A stretch of 44,048 nt of DNA from an uncultured Bermanella sp. (GCA_913058575.1 CAJXRF010000049.1:1-44048), one strand, 5' to 3'; shown: positions 33,912-42,913, counted from the first letter of the stretch. Notes: generated by a model from the letters alone, not told the origin. Numbers and translations: made by a program.

Positions 33912-36305
33912 CTATGCAAGCACTGTAATATCCGTGACATCTAAACCCGTAACATTCGATAGCTGCACAAATGGGTCAAATACGTTATCACCATCTAAAT
34001 CAATAGAAAGTGTTGTATGGGTGCCATTGTCGTTTAAAGTTAACCAATCACTCACATTACTGCTTGCTTGATCGCCATTAAATTCAAAACTGAACGTGTC
34101 ACTAGTACTATCAAAATCGGTAATGAAGTCGGATGCGTTAAAGTCACTTTGCTTAAAGTAAAAGGTATCATCGCCACTTCCACCGGTTAGAATATCTTCT
34201 CCCTGACCCCCTCTAATAACGTCATCACCCGCCCCCCCTTCTAGGGTATTTTGTGCACCATTACCATAAAGGTAATCGTCATAGTCGGAGCCCACTGCAT
34301 TTTCAATGGAACTCAACGTATCTGAATCTCCCTTAGTGGTTTTATTATTTAATAAATCCACTTGGACAAATCCGTTTGCCTGGGAATAGTTAACAGTGTC
34401 GCTGCCCGAGCCGCCGCTGACCGTGTCAGTGCCTGTTCCCGAATAAAAGATGTCATTGCCTGACCCTCCTTCTAAGTCATCATTGCCCGAGCCTCCATCT
34501 AAAATATCGTTACCGGATCCACCATTGACATCATCCCTGCCTGTGCCGCCATACAAGACGTCATTACCCGAGCCGCCACTTAACTCATCCTGACCACTGC
34601 CTCCAATAATTTCATCAGCGCCACTACCACCTGTGACCATGTCACTGCTTGAACCTGCATCTATGGAATCATCACCTGAACCACCATGCAGCGTGTCCTG
34701 GCCAGAACCGCCATTAATGTCATCATCTCCAGAGCCGCCATTCACAATATCTTGGCCACTGCCTCCGATAATGGTGTCGTTGTCAGAGCCTCCATTAATC
34801 ACGTCGTTTCCGCTATTTCCTTCTAGCAGATCCTCACCACTGCCCCCTTCTAACGTATCGTGACCATTTCCTCCTTTAAGAATGTCATTACCGCTGCCAC
34901 CATCTAAGACATCATGACTCTTACCGCCGGACAATGTATCAATGCCCGAGCCACCATTTAAAACATCAATACCATCATTGCCGTTTAAGGTGTCGTCACC
35001 AGAGCCGCCATTTAAGGTATCGGCGCCTTTACCACCACTTAAAAAGTCATCATCACTGCCGCCGTTTAAAGTGTCGTTACCAGCACCACCGTCTAAGTCA
35101 TCAGCACCCGATCCGCCTTCCAGTGTGTCATTCCCACCTCCACCGTTAATGTCATCAGCGCCCGAGCCGCCATTGATAATGTCATTCCCTCTATCTCCAT
35201 TAATTTCATCAGAACCCGCGCCCCCCGTCATAGCATCGTTACCGGTGCCACCATAGAGCGTATCGCTACCCTCACCGCCATTAATGGTATCGTTCCCTTT
35301 GCCGCCGTGGGCTACGTCCGCCCCTGAATCAGCTTCAATATGGTCATCGCCATCATCGCCAAATAACAGATCATCGCCAGCACGACCATAAATAAAATCA
35401 TTACTGCCTCCACCGTGTATTTCATCATCTTCATCTATAGATACCCCCATACCGGATGAGTCATCAGTACTGCCACTTGAGGTGGAGCCATCTAACACCT
35501 GCGCGTTACTGGTACCAATATCCACCGTGAAAACACAGTCATCAAAGTCTAAATCACCTCCGTTATACAGATCTTCAAACCCTAACGTAACTTGTCCTGC
35601 TAATGGGTTTAATATGCCCACGGTATGGTCAAAGTTGTCTGGGTTTAAACTGAAGTCTTCCCCATCACTTCCTGCTGCACTGTGATAGATATTGGTATAA
35701 ATTTGTGTGGTAGTGCCATTGCTTGCGGTGTAAAACAACGAAGGGTTGCTGTCATTAATATTGGCATCATTACCAGATGAATCGATAAAACTCAGACTAC
35801 CTTCGGTAAAGTTCATTCCACTATAGCCACCATTAATTCCGTAGCCATTCGAGATAATAAAAAAACCAACTTGATCACCCGCATTTAATTCAATCGCGCT
35901 ACTGCTAACCCCTGCCACTAAGTTTCCGCCACTGCCTTGTAAACTGGCATTTTCAAAGTGCATTTGAATATCAGTAATAGTGCCATCTTCAGATACTTTA
36001 TAACTGCCTAATGTATTGCGATACCCAGCCCCTTCATTTTCAAATATCACAGACCCTGAATAACTTTCACTAACAGTGAATGTACTCATATTTAATACTG
36101 TGGGCCCTCCTCCACCGTATAAAATATCTTCTCCTGATTCTCCCTTTATTAAATCGCCACCAGATCCCCCCCATACTGTATCGTCCCCTCCACTGCCTTG
36201 AAGGGTATCGTCTTGGCCTTTGCCTGAAATAACTTCGTGCTCATAGGTACCTGTAATGGTGTCTTCACCATCTGTACCAATTAAGGTTTTTACTGCCTGT
36301 GACAT
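33912..36305 (-). CDS. RTX calcium-binding repeat protein with DUF4114-like domain, type I secreted
   Basis: The product is 797 residues with no signal peptide. A short RTX block is at about 25-68. A beta domain at about 70-275 contains LGFEDLYNGGDLDFDDCVF, the mark of DUF4114. About 300-655 is a long array of GGSGNDxLxGG nonapeptides (roughly 38), which form Ca2+-binding beta rolls. A second block at about 695-735 leads into a serralysin-like tail (DTFYFKQSDF, then ITDFDSTSDTFSF) ending in DITVLA, a type I secretion signal. There is no lyase, epimerase or protease catalytic domain, so a matrix or adhesive role is inferred. AGGAG precedes the start. It follows the Alg8-like gene in the same operon. 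Confidence 0.92.
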   Translation of the reverse strand: MSQAVKTLIGTDGEDTITGTYEHEVISGKGQDDTLQGSGGDDTVWGGSGGDLIKGESGEDILYGGGGPTVLNMSTFTVSESYSGSVIFENEGAGYRNTLGSYKVSEDGTITDIQMHFENASLQGSGGNLVAGVSSSAIELNAGDQVGFFIISNGYGINGGYSGMNFTEGSLSFIDSSGNDANINDSNPSLFYTASNGTTTQIYTNIYHSAAGSDGEDFSLNPDNFDHTVGILNPLAGQVTLGFEDLYNGGDLDFDDCVFTVDIGTSNAQVLDGSTSSGSTDDSSGMGVSIDEDDEIHGGGSNDFIYGRAGDDLLFGDDGDDHIEADSGADVAHGGKGNDTINGGEGSDTLYGGTGNDAMTGGAGSDEINGDRGNDIINGGSGADDINGGGGNDTLEGGSGADDLDGGAGNDTLNGGSDDDFLSGGKGADTLNGGSGDDTLNGNDGIDVLNGGSGIDTLSGGKSHDVLDGGSGNDILKGGNGHDTLEGGSGEDLLEGNSGNDVINGGSDNDTIIGGSGQDIVNGGSGDDDINGGSGQDTLHGGSGDDSIDAGSSSDMVTGGSGADEIIGGSGQDELSGGSGNDVLYGGTGRDDVNGGSGNDILDGGSGNDDLEGGSGNDIFYSGTGTDTVSGGSGSDTVNYSQANGFVQVDLLNNKTTKGDSDTLSSIENAVGSDYDDYLYGNGAQNTLEGGAGDDVIRGGQGEDILTGGSGDDTFYFKQSDFNASDFITDFDSTSDTFSFEFNGDQASSNVSDWLTLNDNGTHTTLSIDLDGDNVFDPFVQLSNVTGLDVTDITVLA
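34340..35410 (-). repeat. RTX nonapeptide array (27-bp periodic coding repeat)
   Basis: This part of the RTX gene repeats with a period of 27 bases (9 residues), and the units differ mainly at third codon positions. The most regular stretch has runs of NGGSGNDxL and EGGSGNDxL. Such arrays can change length by recombination. The antisense proline-rich reading frames here are by-products of the repeat. Confidence 0.8.
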
Positions 36306-36393
36306 ATGAATGTCTCCTAATTAATATCATCCTTAATAATTTTCCTCTGATTTAAATTATTGTTTACGGGTGGCCTTTGTTGGTACATGAAGT

Positions 36394-37980
36394 TTAAAAT
36401 GAAAAATACGATAAAAGATTTTGATAAGAGGGCATATGAAGTATTTGACAATACAAACCCACAAATATAACTAACGCCCCCACCCAAACTGCCGTTACCC
36501 AAGAAGCAATCCAGTTGCGCATTCGCTCTCTCCAACCTTCGCCCATGCCTGCCGATTGGTTGCCTCGATTGCTCCAACGCTGTTTTGATAATCTAAATAT
36601 GCAATACACTTTTACTGAAGCGTTAAGCAATTGATTAGCGTATAAAATTATTGGAAATGTTATATACACTTCATTGCTATAGCGATATAAGAATAAAGAT
36701 AACGCCATACGAGAACATAAAATCCAAACAAAGTAAGATAAAATATAAGCTGGTTGTAAAACAAAACTTGCACTAACAGCCACAATAGGACTGACCAGCA
36801 TAGTCCACATAGCAATACGCTGATCCAATACACACCACCAAATAAAAAAGCCTACTTTTCTCGGGCCTAACGCAAGTGCGCGCGAACCATTACGCAACAT
36901 ATTACCCGACCAACGCCTAAAGTTTTGCGTCATGCGATCTAGGCCAGAGCCATCTATTTCTTCTACCGTGTACACCATGGCATCAGGGATATACAACATC
37001 TTGGCATCTTGGGTTAACATGTAATACCAAGTGCTTTTGTCATCGCCAGATAAAAACCGAAAATTCCCCCACAACCAATGATATAAATGATCAGCTTCAA
37101 GCTTACGTATAAACTCATGACGGGTAAGGTGCTTGGCGCGAAATACAGACATGCGCCCTGTAAGGGTCAGAACCTTGTCGCTCATGGCATGGGACTGCAT
37201 GGCAAGGCGGCGTTGTGCAAAACGCATGGTAAGCCAAATTCCTACCCACTTAGGCCCAAAACATAACACTTCTTCATTCGTGGTCACCGCCTGTAGCTCT
37301 GGATCCATGGCAAAGACAGATGTGCACTTTTGAATTATTCCAGGGGCTAAAATGGCATCCCCGTCCATGAAGCAAATCATGTCGTCTTTCCCTATGCCTC
37401 TGCGAGACATGGCTCTTAGCACCAAGCCAATGGCCATGCGTTTTCCTGAAACATTTTGACGAACAAAAATAAGTTCAATGGGTAAGTCTCGTCCATATTG
37501 ACGAAGATATTGAGACATAATATTTTCATCATAAATATCGCCAGAGCCAAGCCATACAGTAGTGGGTAATTTGGTTTCGCGTACTTCTCGTAAAATACTT
37601 TTTAGCACTAGTTCTGTCGTGTCTCGACGCTCCATAAATGTGGTCATCATGAAATGCATGTGTGGTGGGCGCCAGCCGTCACTCCAAACTTTATCGGCTT
37701 TCATGCGAATAAGTGGATAACGAAGTCGACCATAAATTTCAGCTCTGACCAAGTGTACGAACCACCATGAATAACGCCAAATACCAATACTGCCCACCAC
37801 AAGACTGACCTGCATTAATACTGGATCCCAAATTATATTTGGGATATTCAAAACCAATACATAGCAGGTGCCAATATAAAGAAATACCTTATAAAATGCC
37901 GTGAAGTCCCACTTCTTGGGTTGATCAATAATCAAAGAACCGCTTTTCAAGCAATGTGGACGCTCAGATAGTAGGGGCAT
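36394..37980 (-). CDS. alg8: Alg8-like polysaccharide synthase (family 2 glycosyltransferase)
   Basis: I chose ATG 37980, preceded by GGAGGAAATT, over a GTG 12 bases upstream; the product is 528 residues. N-terminal membrane helices lie at about 28-46 and 54-72, and more follow the catalytic domain. Processive-synthase motifs are present: DGD at about 206-208, GDDK at about 312-315 and QNFRRW at about 352-357. The overall pattern is that of Alg8, which polymerises mannuronate from GDP-mannuronate. The start overlaps the Alg44-like gene by 17 bases. With algD and algA divergent next door, a mannuronate polymer is the likely product, but no epimerase, acetylase, lyase or export porin gene is here. 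Confidence 0.87.
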   Translation of the reverse strand: MPLLSERPHCLKSGSLIIDQPKKWDFTAFYKVFLYIGTCYVLVLNIPNIIWDPVLMQVSLVVGSIGIWRYSWWFVHLVRAEIYGRLRYPLIRMKADKVWSDGWRPPHMHFMMTTFMERRDTTELVLKSILREVRETKLPTTVWLGSGDIYDENIMSQYLRQYGRDLPIELIFVRQNVSGKRMAIGLVLRAMSRRGIGKDDMICFMDGDAILAPGIIQKCTSVFAMDPELQAVTTNEEVLCFGPKWVGIWLTMRFAQRRLAMQSHAMSDKVLTLTGRMSVFRAKHLTRHEFIRKLEADHLYHWLWGNFRFLSGDDKSTWYYMLTQDAKMLYIPDAMVYTVEEIDGSGLDRMTQNFRRWSGNMLRNGSRALALGPRKVGFFIWWCVLDQRIAMWTMLVSPIVAVSASFVLQPAYILSYFVWILCSRMALSLFLYRYSNEVYITFPIILYANQLLNASVKVYCIFRLSKQRWSNRGNQSAGMGEGWRERMRNWIASWVTAVWVGALVIFVGLYCQILHMPSYQNLLSYFSF

Positions 37981-39670
37981 AATTTCCTCCACTATTTTTA
38001 GGCTTCATTAATTGAGGCGTTGGTTGTAATGGCGCTGTGGTTTGTGGTAACCCAGTATTTTGATTCACATGCGAATGAGGTGCTTGCGTTTGAATTCTAA
38101 AGGAGCGAAAGAAATCACCTAAAGTGCCGACACTGGCACTGGGAAAATTCACCACGGCTGGTAATCCGACTTTTACCCTGTCCTTGTTCATGCTGCCTTC
38201 AAGACCTATAAACTCTAACGTTACCTTACTATTACGCTTGGTATTATCATGCCAAGTAAAACTAGTGGCATTTGAATCTACAGAGTCATAAGAGCGGTCT
38301 ATCTCGGTGACCATGGCATTCACTGACATATCAATCGATGTAAAATACACCCGTGCCATTTGATTAATTTTTATGGCTAATATCTCTTCTTGGGTTAAGA
38401 ACACCTCTAACTTTCGTTCTTCATTACGCTCAAATACCGCAATGGTTTCGCCACGTTTAGTGGCACTGCCAGGGCTTTTCAACATTTCAACCAATCGACC
38501 ATCAGAAGGTGCGTACAGGTGTAAATCTTCTTTATGCTCATATAAGGCCAATAGTTCTTGGGTGTCCATGGTGATATTTTGTTTTACTTGGTCTATTTTT
38601 ACATTGAGATTATTCATATCTATCTCAAATTTATCATTAGTGTAATATCGGCCATTCTTTAAACTTTCCATAGCGCGACTTTGTTCGTTTAATTCATTGA
38701 CGGCCGATAACACTTCTCGCTTTAAACTTGCATGTTCTGCCGCTGCAATATCAGAGTCACGTTTAGAGGCGTATCCGTAATAAAATAACTCTTGAATTCG
38801 GTTATCTTGTAAGTGTGCCATGCGCTCTTGTTTTCTAAGAGTTTCCACATGCAATTCAATTTTTTCAAATTTAAGTTTTGAGTAGCCGTGATAGTCTTCC
38901 ATTTGTTCAATGGCCACTTCTCTTTCTTGTCTTAAACGCTCTAACAATAATTTATTGCGACTTATTTTAATTTTTGCACGCTCTAAATTTTCTTCTATTG
39001 AAGGATTTTCAATATTTATTAAAGGAGAGCCTTGACTCACCAATTGATTTAAACTCGCAGTCACTTTACGAATTTTTCCATCAGTAGGAGACACCACAGA
39101 TTCAATTGGTGCCGTAACGACACCTGTTTCCACTTCCAATGACAAAAAATTAGACCAAAGTGTAAAAAATATATAAGTAAATAAAATAACCCCAACGCAT
39201 GCATACATACACGTCATTGCAATAAGTTTTGTGGGCCAGCGCTTAATAGGCACTTCACCTTTAGGGTTAGGGTCAGGTTCTGTAGAGACAGGTGTTACTG
39301 GAGAATCGATACGCAAGATGGTATCCCCAACTGACGTCATATTACCGCGTACTAACTCTTCTATAAAATGTTCAAGTAATTCAGTTTGGCGTTCATTTAG
39401 CTCTATGAATTTAGCGGCTAACACTCCACTGTCTGCACGTATTGCAATTAGATCAATATTAAAAGCAACAAAGAAACCCTGAAATGGCAATGAAAAATGA
39501 CATTCAAATTCATCACCTGGTTTTAAATTATTATCCGTGAAGTTATCAATTTTAAAGCCACCTAAACTCCAATCAGACACATTATAAAGTTCATCATTGA
39601 TTGTAATATCAATAGGCGTACTGACACGATGATGACGTCTTTGTGAGGGTTTTTCCCTAGAGATTTTCAT
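37964..39670 (-). CDS. alg44: Alg44-like c-di-GMP-binding PilZ protein with membrane-fusion domain
   Basis: The product is 568 residues, longer than Pseudomonas Alg44 (389). The PilZ domain (about 9-105) has RRHHR as the RxxxR motif and DWSLGG as the (D/N)xSxxG motif, so c-di-GMP binding should be intact. A membrane helix at about 150-173 follows. The periplasmic part is HlyD-like: VVSPTDGKIRKVTASLNQLV, a long coiled-coil hairpin (about 225-375), and LYAPSDGRLVEML on the return. The extra length is mostly coiled coil. Alg44 activates Alg8 when c-di-GMP binds. It is the first gene of the operon; a sigma-54-type promoter ends about 38 bases upstream. Confidence 0.88.
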   Translation of the reverse strand: MKISREKPSQRRHHRVSTPIDITINDELYNVSDWSLGGFKIDNFTDNNLKPGDEFECHFSLPFQGFFVAFNIDLIAIRADSGVLAAKFIELNERQTELLEHFIEELVRGNMTSVGDTILRIDSPVTPVSTEPDPNPKGEVPIKRWPTKLIAMTCMYACVGVILFTYIFFTLWSNFLSLEVETGVVTAPIESVVSPTDGKIRKVTASLNQLVSQGSPLINIENPSIEENLERAKIKISRNKLLLERLRQEREVAIEQMEDYHGYSKLKFEKIELHVETLRKQERMAHLQDNRIQELFYYGYASKRDSDIAAAEHASLKREVLSAVNELNEQSRAMESLKNGRYYTNDKFEIDMNNLNVKIDQVKQNITMDTQELLALYEHKEDLHLYAPSDGRLVEMLKSPGSATKRGETIAVFERNEERKLEVFLTQEEILAIKINQMARVYFTSIDMSVNAMVTEIDRSYDSVDSNATSFTWHDNTKRNSKVTLEFIGLEGSMNKDRVKVGLPAVVNFPSASVGTLGDFFRSFRIQTQAPHSHVNQNTGLPQTTAPLQPTPQLMKPKNSGGNYAPTI

Positions 39671-39707
39671 ATTCTCTATCCGTGTCGATTGTTGATCTCA
39701 GTGATAC

Positions 39708-39723
39708 AGCAATAGCGATGCCA
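39708..39723 (-). promoter_or_regulatory. Sigma-54 (-24/-12) promoter of the Alg44-like operon
   Basis: The minus strand reads TGGCATCGCTATTGCT. Against the consensus TGGCAYR-N4-TTGCW it differs only at the R position. The GG and GC dinucleotides have the exact required spacing. Transcription would start near 39697, giving a leader of about 27 bases. Confidence 0.72.
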
Positions 39724-39821
39724 TGCCTTATTTAATCCTGTAAGTTATTGATTTTTAAGTCTTTTAAATTTTCGATGTAAGTTATCGATCTCATTATAAA
39801 AGTCGTATATAAGCAAAGGTA

Positions 39822-39853
39822 TGCAGAATGCAACAACGTATTTGCATTCTGCA
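39822..39853. promoter_or_regulatory. Perfect 12-bp inverted repeat, candidate enhancer (UAS) between divergent operons
   Basis: TGCAGAATGCAA (39822-39833) and TTGCATTCTGCA (39842-39853) are perfect complements with an 8-base spacer. The centre is about 115 bp upstream of the minus-strand -24 element and about 127 bp upstream of the plus-strand one, the normal distance for a sigma-54 activator site. The 345-base region 39671-40015 shows no gene. Confidence 0.62.
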
Positions 39854-39859
39854 ATTCAA

Positions 39860-39874
39860 TTAGCAATTTGCTAA
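39860..39874. promoter_or_regulatory. Second palindrome in the alg intergenic region
   Basis: TTAGCAA and TTGCTAA are perfect complements around a single T. The site lies 6 bases after the larger inverted repeat and shares its TTGC core, so it may be a second binding site. Confidence 0.45.
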
Positions 39875-39962
39875 AAAATAGTCCATTTATTTTCCACTTC
39901 AAAAACTTACCCAATCCCTTAAGTTACTGAAATACCTCATTAATGAATTAATTTGAATGCTC

Positions 39963-39978
39963 TGGCATGCAAATTGAG
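39963..39978 (+). promoter_or_regulatory. Sigma-54-like promoter of algD-algA (imperfect -12)
   Basis: The plus strand reads TGGCATGCAAATTGAG. The -24 part matches TGGCAYR fully. The -12 part is TTGAG rather than TTGCW, so one highly conserved base is wrong. A start near 39989 would give a leader of about 27 bases, the same geometry as the divergent promoter. Confidence 0.42.
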
Positions 39979-40015
39979 ATAGCCATTACACAATTACAAA
40001 ACCAGAGGCAACATC

Positions 40016-41410
40016 ATGAACGAATCAAACCTTCAGTCGGTTAGCGTAAATAATCACAAACAAGATTATTTCAATTTCAATGCGAATAGAAAGCTTATGG
40101 AACAAAGGCCCGCCATCAGTATCATTGGTTTAGGCTATGTAGGCGCGGTTACTTCTGCGTGTTTTTCAAAAATGGGATTTTCTGTTATTGGCGTTGACAC
40201 CGATAAGAAAAAAGTCAAAATCATTAACTCTGGTCACTCCCCTATTTTTGAAGATGGACTAGAGTCGGCTATACAAAGTGGTGTAAACAATCACACGCTA
40301 TCAGCCACAGACAATATTTTAGAAGCCGTTTTAAACAGTCAAATCACCATCATCAGTGTCGGCACTCCCAGTGATGAAAATGGTGGATGTAGCTTGGTTT
40401 ACTTGGTGAATGTTTGTAAACGCATTGGTTTAGCATTACGTCGTAAAAAGGATTTTCATACGGTTATTTTTAAATCCACAGTACCTCCTGGTACCACTGA
40501 AGAAAAATTACTTCCAATAATTGAAATGTATTCACAGATGAAACGAGGGGAAGATTTTGGAGTTTGCTTCAACCCAGAGTTCCTACGTGAAAGTACGGCT
40601 CTTGAAGATTTTAATCACCCCCCCCTTACATTAATTGGTGCAATAGACAAACGCAGTGCTGATGTGGCTCGTAATATATTCAAAGATGTTGACGCCGAAA
40701 TACATATTACCAATATTGCAGCGGCTGAATTTGTAAAATACATAGACAACACTTGGCATGCAACTAAAGTATGCTTCGCAAATGAAATTGGAAGACTATG
40801 TCAAGCTTTAAACGTTGATAGCCATGAGGTGATGGATATATTCGTTAAGGATACCAAACTAAATATCTCACCTTACTATTTAAAACCTGGGTTTGCCTTT
40901 GGAGGTTCCTGCTTACCCAAAGACACTCGTGGCATAAAACATTTAGCTCAGTCACTGCAGGTAGATACACCTCTTATTAACGGACTTAATGGCTCCAACA
41001 ACGCACATATAGATCATGTGGTCGAGATGGTCATTAAATCAGGAAATAAAAAAGTGGGAATATGTGGCTTAACTTTTAAAGCCGGCACCGATGATATGCG
41101 TGAGAGCCCAAATGAAGAGCTGATGCATCGTTTAGCTGAACATGGTTTGCACATTACCTTTTTTGATCCACTAGTGAACGGCCATTATAGATTTCACAAC
41201 GATGATAAAACTAATTCAGCGATTCATGGGAAACGCAGTTTGAATCTCAACGAATTCGTTGAAAAAAGTGAGTTGATCATTCTGGCTCATGACGATGAAT
41301 ACAGTCACCTGGCCTGCCAGTTAGCAACAGCAGACCACAACATCATTGATCTGGTTAGAGTTCAGCCTAGCTCAGATTGTAAAGCACAGTATCAAGGCAT
41401 TTGCTGGTAG
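40016..41410 (+). CDS. algD: GDP-mannose 6-dehydrogenase
   Basis: The product is 464 residues. It oxidises GDP-mannose to GDP-mannuronate, the precursor of alginate. The NAD-binding motif ISIIGLGYVGAVTSACFSKM is followed by GVD. FNPEFLRESTALEDF and the catalytic cysteine in FAFGGSCLPKD are present. The ending QGICW matches the EGICW end of Pseudomonas AlgD, which supports this over UDP-glucose dehydrogenase. There are about 34 extra residues before the Rossmann fold; AGAGG before ATG 40016 supports them, and an internal ATG at 40097 is the alternative. It is followed 11 bases later by algA. Confidence 0.92.
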   Translation: MNESNLQSVSVNNHKQDYFNFNANRKLMEQRPAISIIGLGYVGAVTSACFSKMGFSVIGVDTDKKKVKIINSGHSPIFEDGLESAIQSGVNNHTLSATDNILEAVLNSQITIISVGTPSDENGGCSLVYLVNVCKRIGLALRRKKDFHTVIFKSTVPPGTTEEKLLPIIEMYSQMKRGEDFGVCFNPEFLRESTALEDFNHPPLTLIGAIDKRSADVARNIFKDVDAEIHITNIAAAEFVKYIDNTWHATKVCFANEIGRLCQALNVDSHEVMDIFVKDTKLNISPYYLKPGFAFGGSCLPKDTRGIKHLAQSLQVDTPLINGLNGSNNAHIDHVVEMVIKSGNKKVGICGLTFKAGTDDMRESPNEELMHRLAEHGLHITFFDPLVNGHYRFHNDDKTNSAIHGKRSLNLNEFVEKSELIILAHDDEYSHLACQLATADHNIIDLVRVQPSSDCKAQYQGICW

Positions 41411-41421
41411 GAGCACAGATC

Positions 41422-42843
41422 ATGAATAAATTAGTCCCTGTTGTATTATGTGGTGGTAGCGGTACTCGCATGTGGCCTCTATCACGTTCTAACTATCCCA
41501 AACAATTCTTAAATTTAATTGAAGAGGGGAAGTCAACATTTCAAACTACATTAACTCGTATGCCAGAACACAGTTCTCCAGCTATATTGGTGTGCAATGA
41601 AAGTCACCGTTTTATTTTGGCAGATCAGATAAGTAAATTAGTTCAGCAGACACAAACTATTATACTAGAGCCCACCGGGAAGAATACCGCAGCAGCCATT
41701 ACATTAGCAGCCTTAACAGCCAGCCAAAATGGTGAGAATCCAATTCTATTGGTAACCCCTGCTGACCATCAAATAAAAGACGAGGCGACTTTTCATCGCA
41801 CCGTTGATAAAGGAATGAAATTAGCTGAGGACAATCAATTGGTAACCATAGGCATTCAGCCTGATCATCCAGAAACTGGGTATGGTTATATCCAAATGGG
41901 TGAAGAAATTGCCAATGATTGTCATGAAGTGAAGTACTTTGTTGAAAAGCCAGATTACCAAACCGCTAAAGCATTTTTAGAGGAAGGTAATTATCTTTGG
42001 AATAGCGGTATGTTTATCTTTAAAGCATCGGTATTTCTTGAAGAAATATCTAAGTTTGCCCCAGATATTCTTGATTGCTGCGCCAGTGCGTTGCTTGATA
42101 AAGCAGAAGACACCATTTTTACTCGAGTAGATGAAGCCAAGTTTGCACAGTGCCCTTCAGATTCGATTGATTATGTCGTCATGGAAAAAACTCAAAAAGC
42201 CTCCGTAGTCACCATGAATTCACAATGGTCAGACATTGGGTCTTGGTCTTCGGTATGGGAGCTTGCCGATAAAGACGACAATGGCAATCGCTTACAAGGA
42301 GATGTGATTTGTCAAAGTAGCAATAATAATTTTGTTCACAGTAGCAATCGACTGGTGTCATTGGTTGGTATGAATGACACCATTGTAGTGGAAACCGACG
42401 ATGCTATTTTGGTCGCTCACCGTGATGAGGTTCAAAATATCAAGGGCATTGTGAGCGAGCTAAAATTAAAACACCGAAAAGAACATGAGTCTCATCGTAA
42501 AGTACATCGTCCATGGGGGAAATACGATTCTATAGACACGGGAAATCGCTTTCAAGTTAAGCACATTACCGTTGACCCAGGACAAAAACTCTCTGTGCAA
42601 AAACATCATCACAGAGCTGAGCATTGGATTGTTGTATCCGGTACTGCCAAAATCACTATTAATGAGGACACTTGGTTTTTAACAGAGAATCAATCTACCT
42701 ATATTCCAATTGGTGCTGTTCATTGCCTGGAAAACCCAGGTAGCATTTCATTGGAGCTTATTGAAGTACAATCAGGAGCTTATTTAGGCGAAGATGATAT
42801 CGTACGCTTGTCGGATGATTATGGTCGAGTGGAGAACGCTTAG
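41422..42843 (+). CDS. algA: Mannose-1-phosphate guanylyltransferase / mannose-6-phosphate isomerase
   Basis: The start at 41422 has GGAG 8 bases upstream; a TTG start at 41401 would overlap algD and has no better site. The product is 473 residues, the usual length for bifunctional AlgA/ManC. The N-terminal nucleotidyltransferase has GGSGTRMWPLSR, TPADHQI and FVEKPD. The C-terminal cupin isomerase domain has WGKYDSIDTG and HHHRAEHWIVVSGTA with metal-binding histidines. It makes GDP-mannose for AlgD. The general polysaccharide pathway also uses this enzyme, but the pairing with algD points to the mannuronate polymer. A terminator follows. Confidence 0.93.
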   Translation: MNKLVPVVLCGGSGTRMWPLSRSNYPKQFLNLIEEGKSTFQTTLTRMPEHSSPAILVCNESHRFILADQISKLVQQTQTIILEPTGKNTAAAITLAALTASQNGENPILLVTPADHQIKDEATFHRTVDKGMKLAEDNQLVTIGIQPDHPETGYGYIQMGEEIANDCHEVKYFVEKPDYQTAKAFLEEGNYLWNSGMFIFKASVFLEEISKFAPDILDCCASALLDKAEDTIFTRVDEAKFAQCPSDSIDYVVMEKTQKASVVTMNSQWSDIGSWSSVWELADKDDNGNRLQGDVICQSSNNNFVHSSNRLVSLVGMNDTIVVETDDAILVAHRDEVQNIKGIVSELKLKHRKEHESHRKVHRPWGKYDSIDTGNRFQVKHITVDPGQKLSVQKHHHRAEHWIVVSGTAKITINEDTWFLTENQSTYIPIGAVHCLENPGSISLELIEVQSGAYLGEDDIVRLSDDYGRVENA

Positions 42844-42913
42844 CTGATCTATTTCAAAAAAACTCAATGGCAAGGAAGCCCACATCTAAAGATAGATAAA
42901 AGATTCGTTGCAT

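Noticed and set aside
34633-35256. Open frames on the plus strand rich in Ser-Pro-Glu-Pro-Pro repeats
   Set aside because: They are antisense to the RTX nonapeptide repeats and owe their length to the 27-bp periodicity. They have no ribosome-binding site, and the RTX frame on the other strand is a clear protein.
37981-37992. GTG start for the Alg8-like protein
   Set aside because: The four extra codons consist of the ribosome-binding site GGAGGAAATT for the ATG at 37980.
40097-40108. Internal ATG as the true algD start, removing the N-terminal extension
   Set aside because: The upstream ATG at 40016 has the better ribosome-binding site (AGAGG) and fits the predicted leader length; the internal start remains possible but is less supported.
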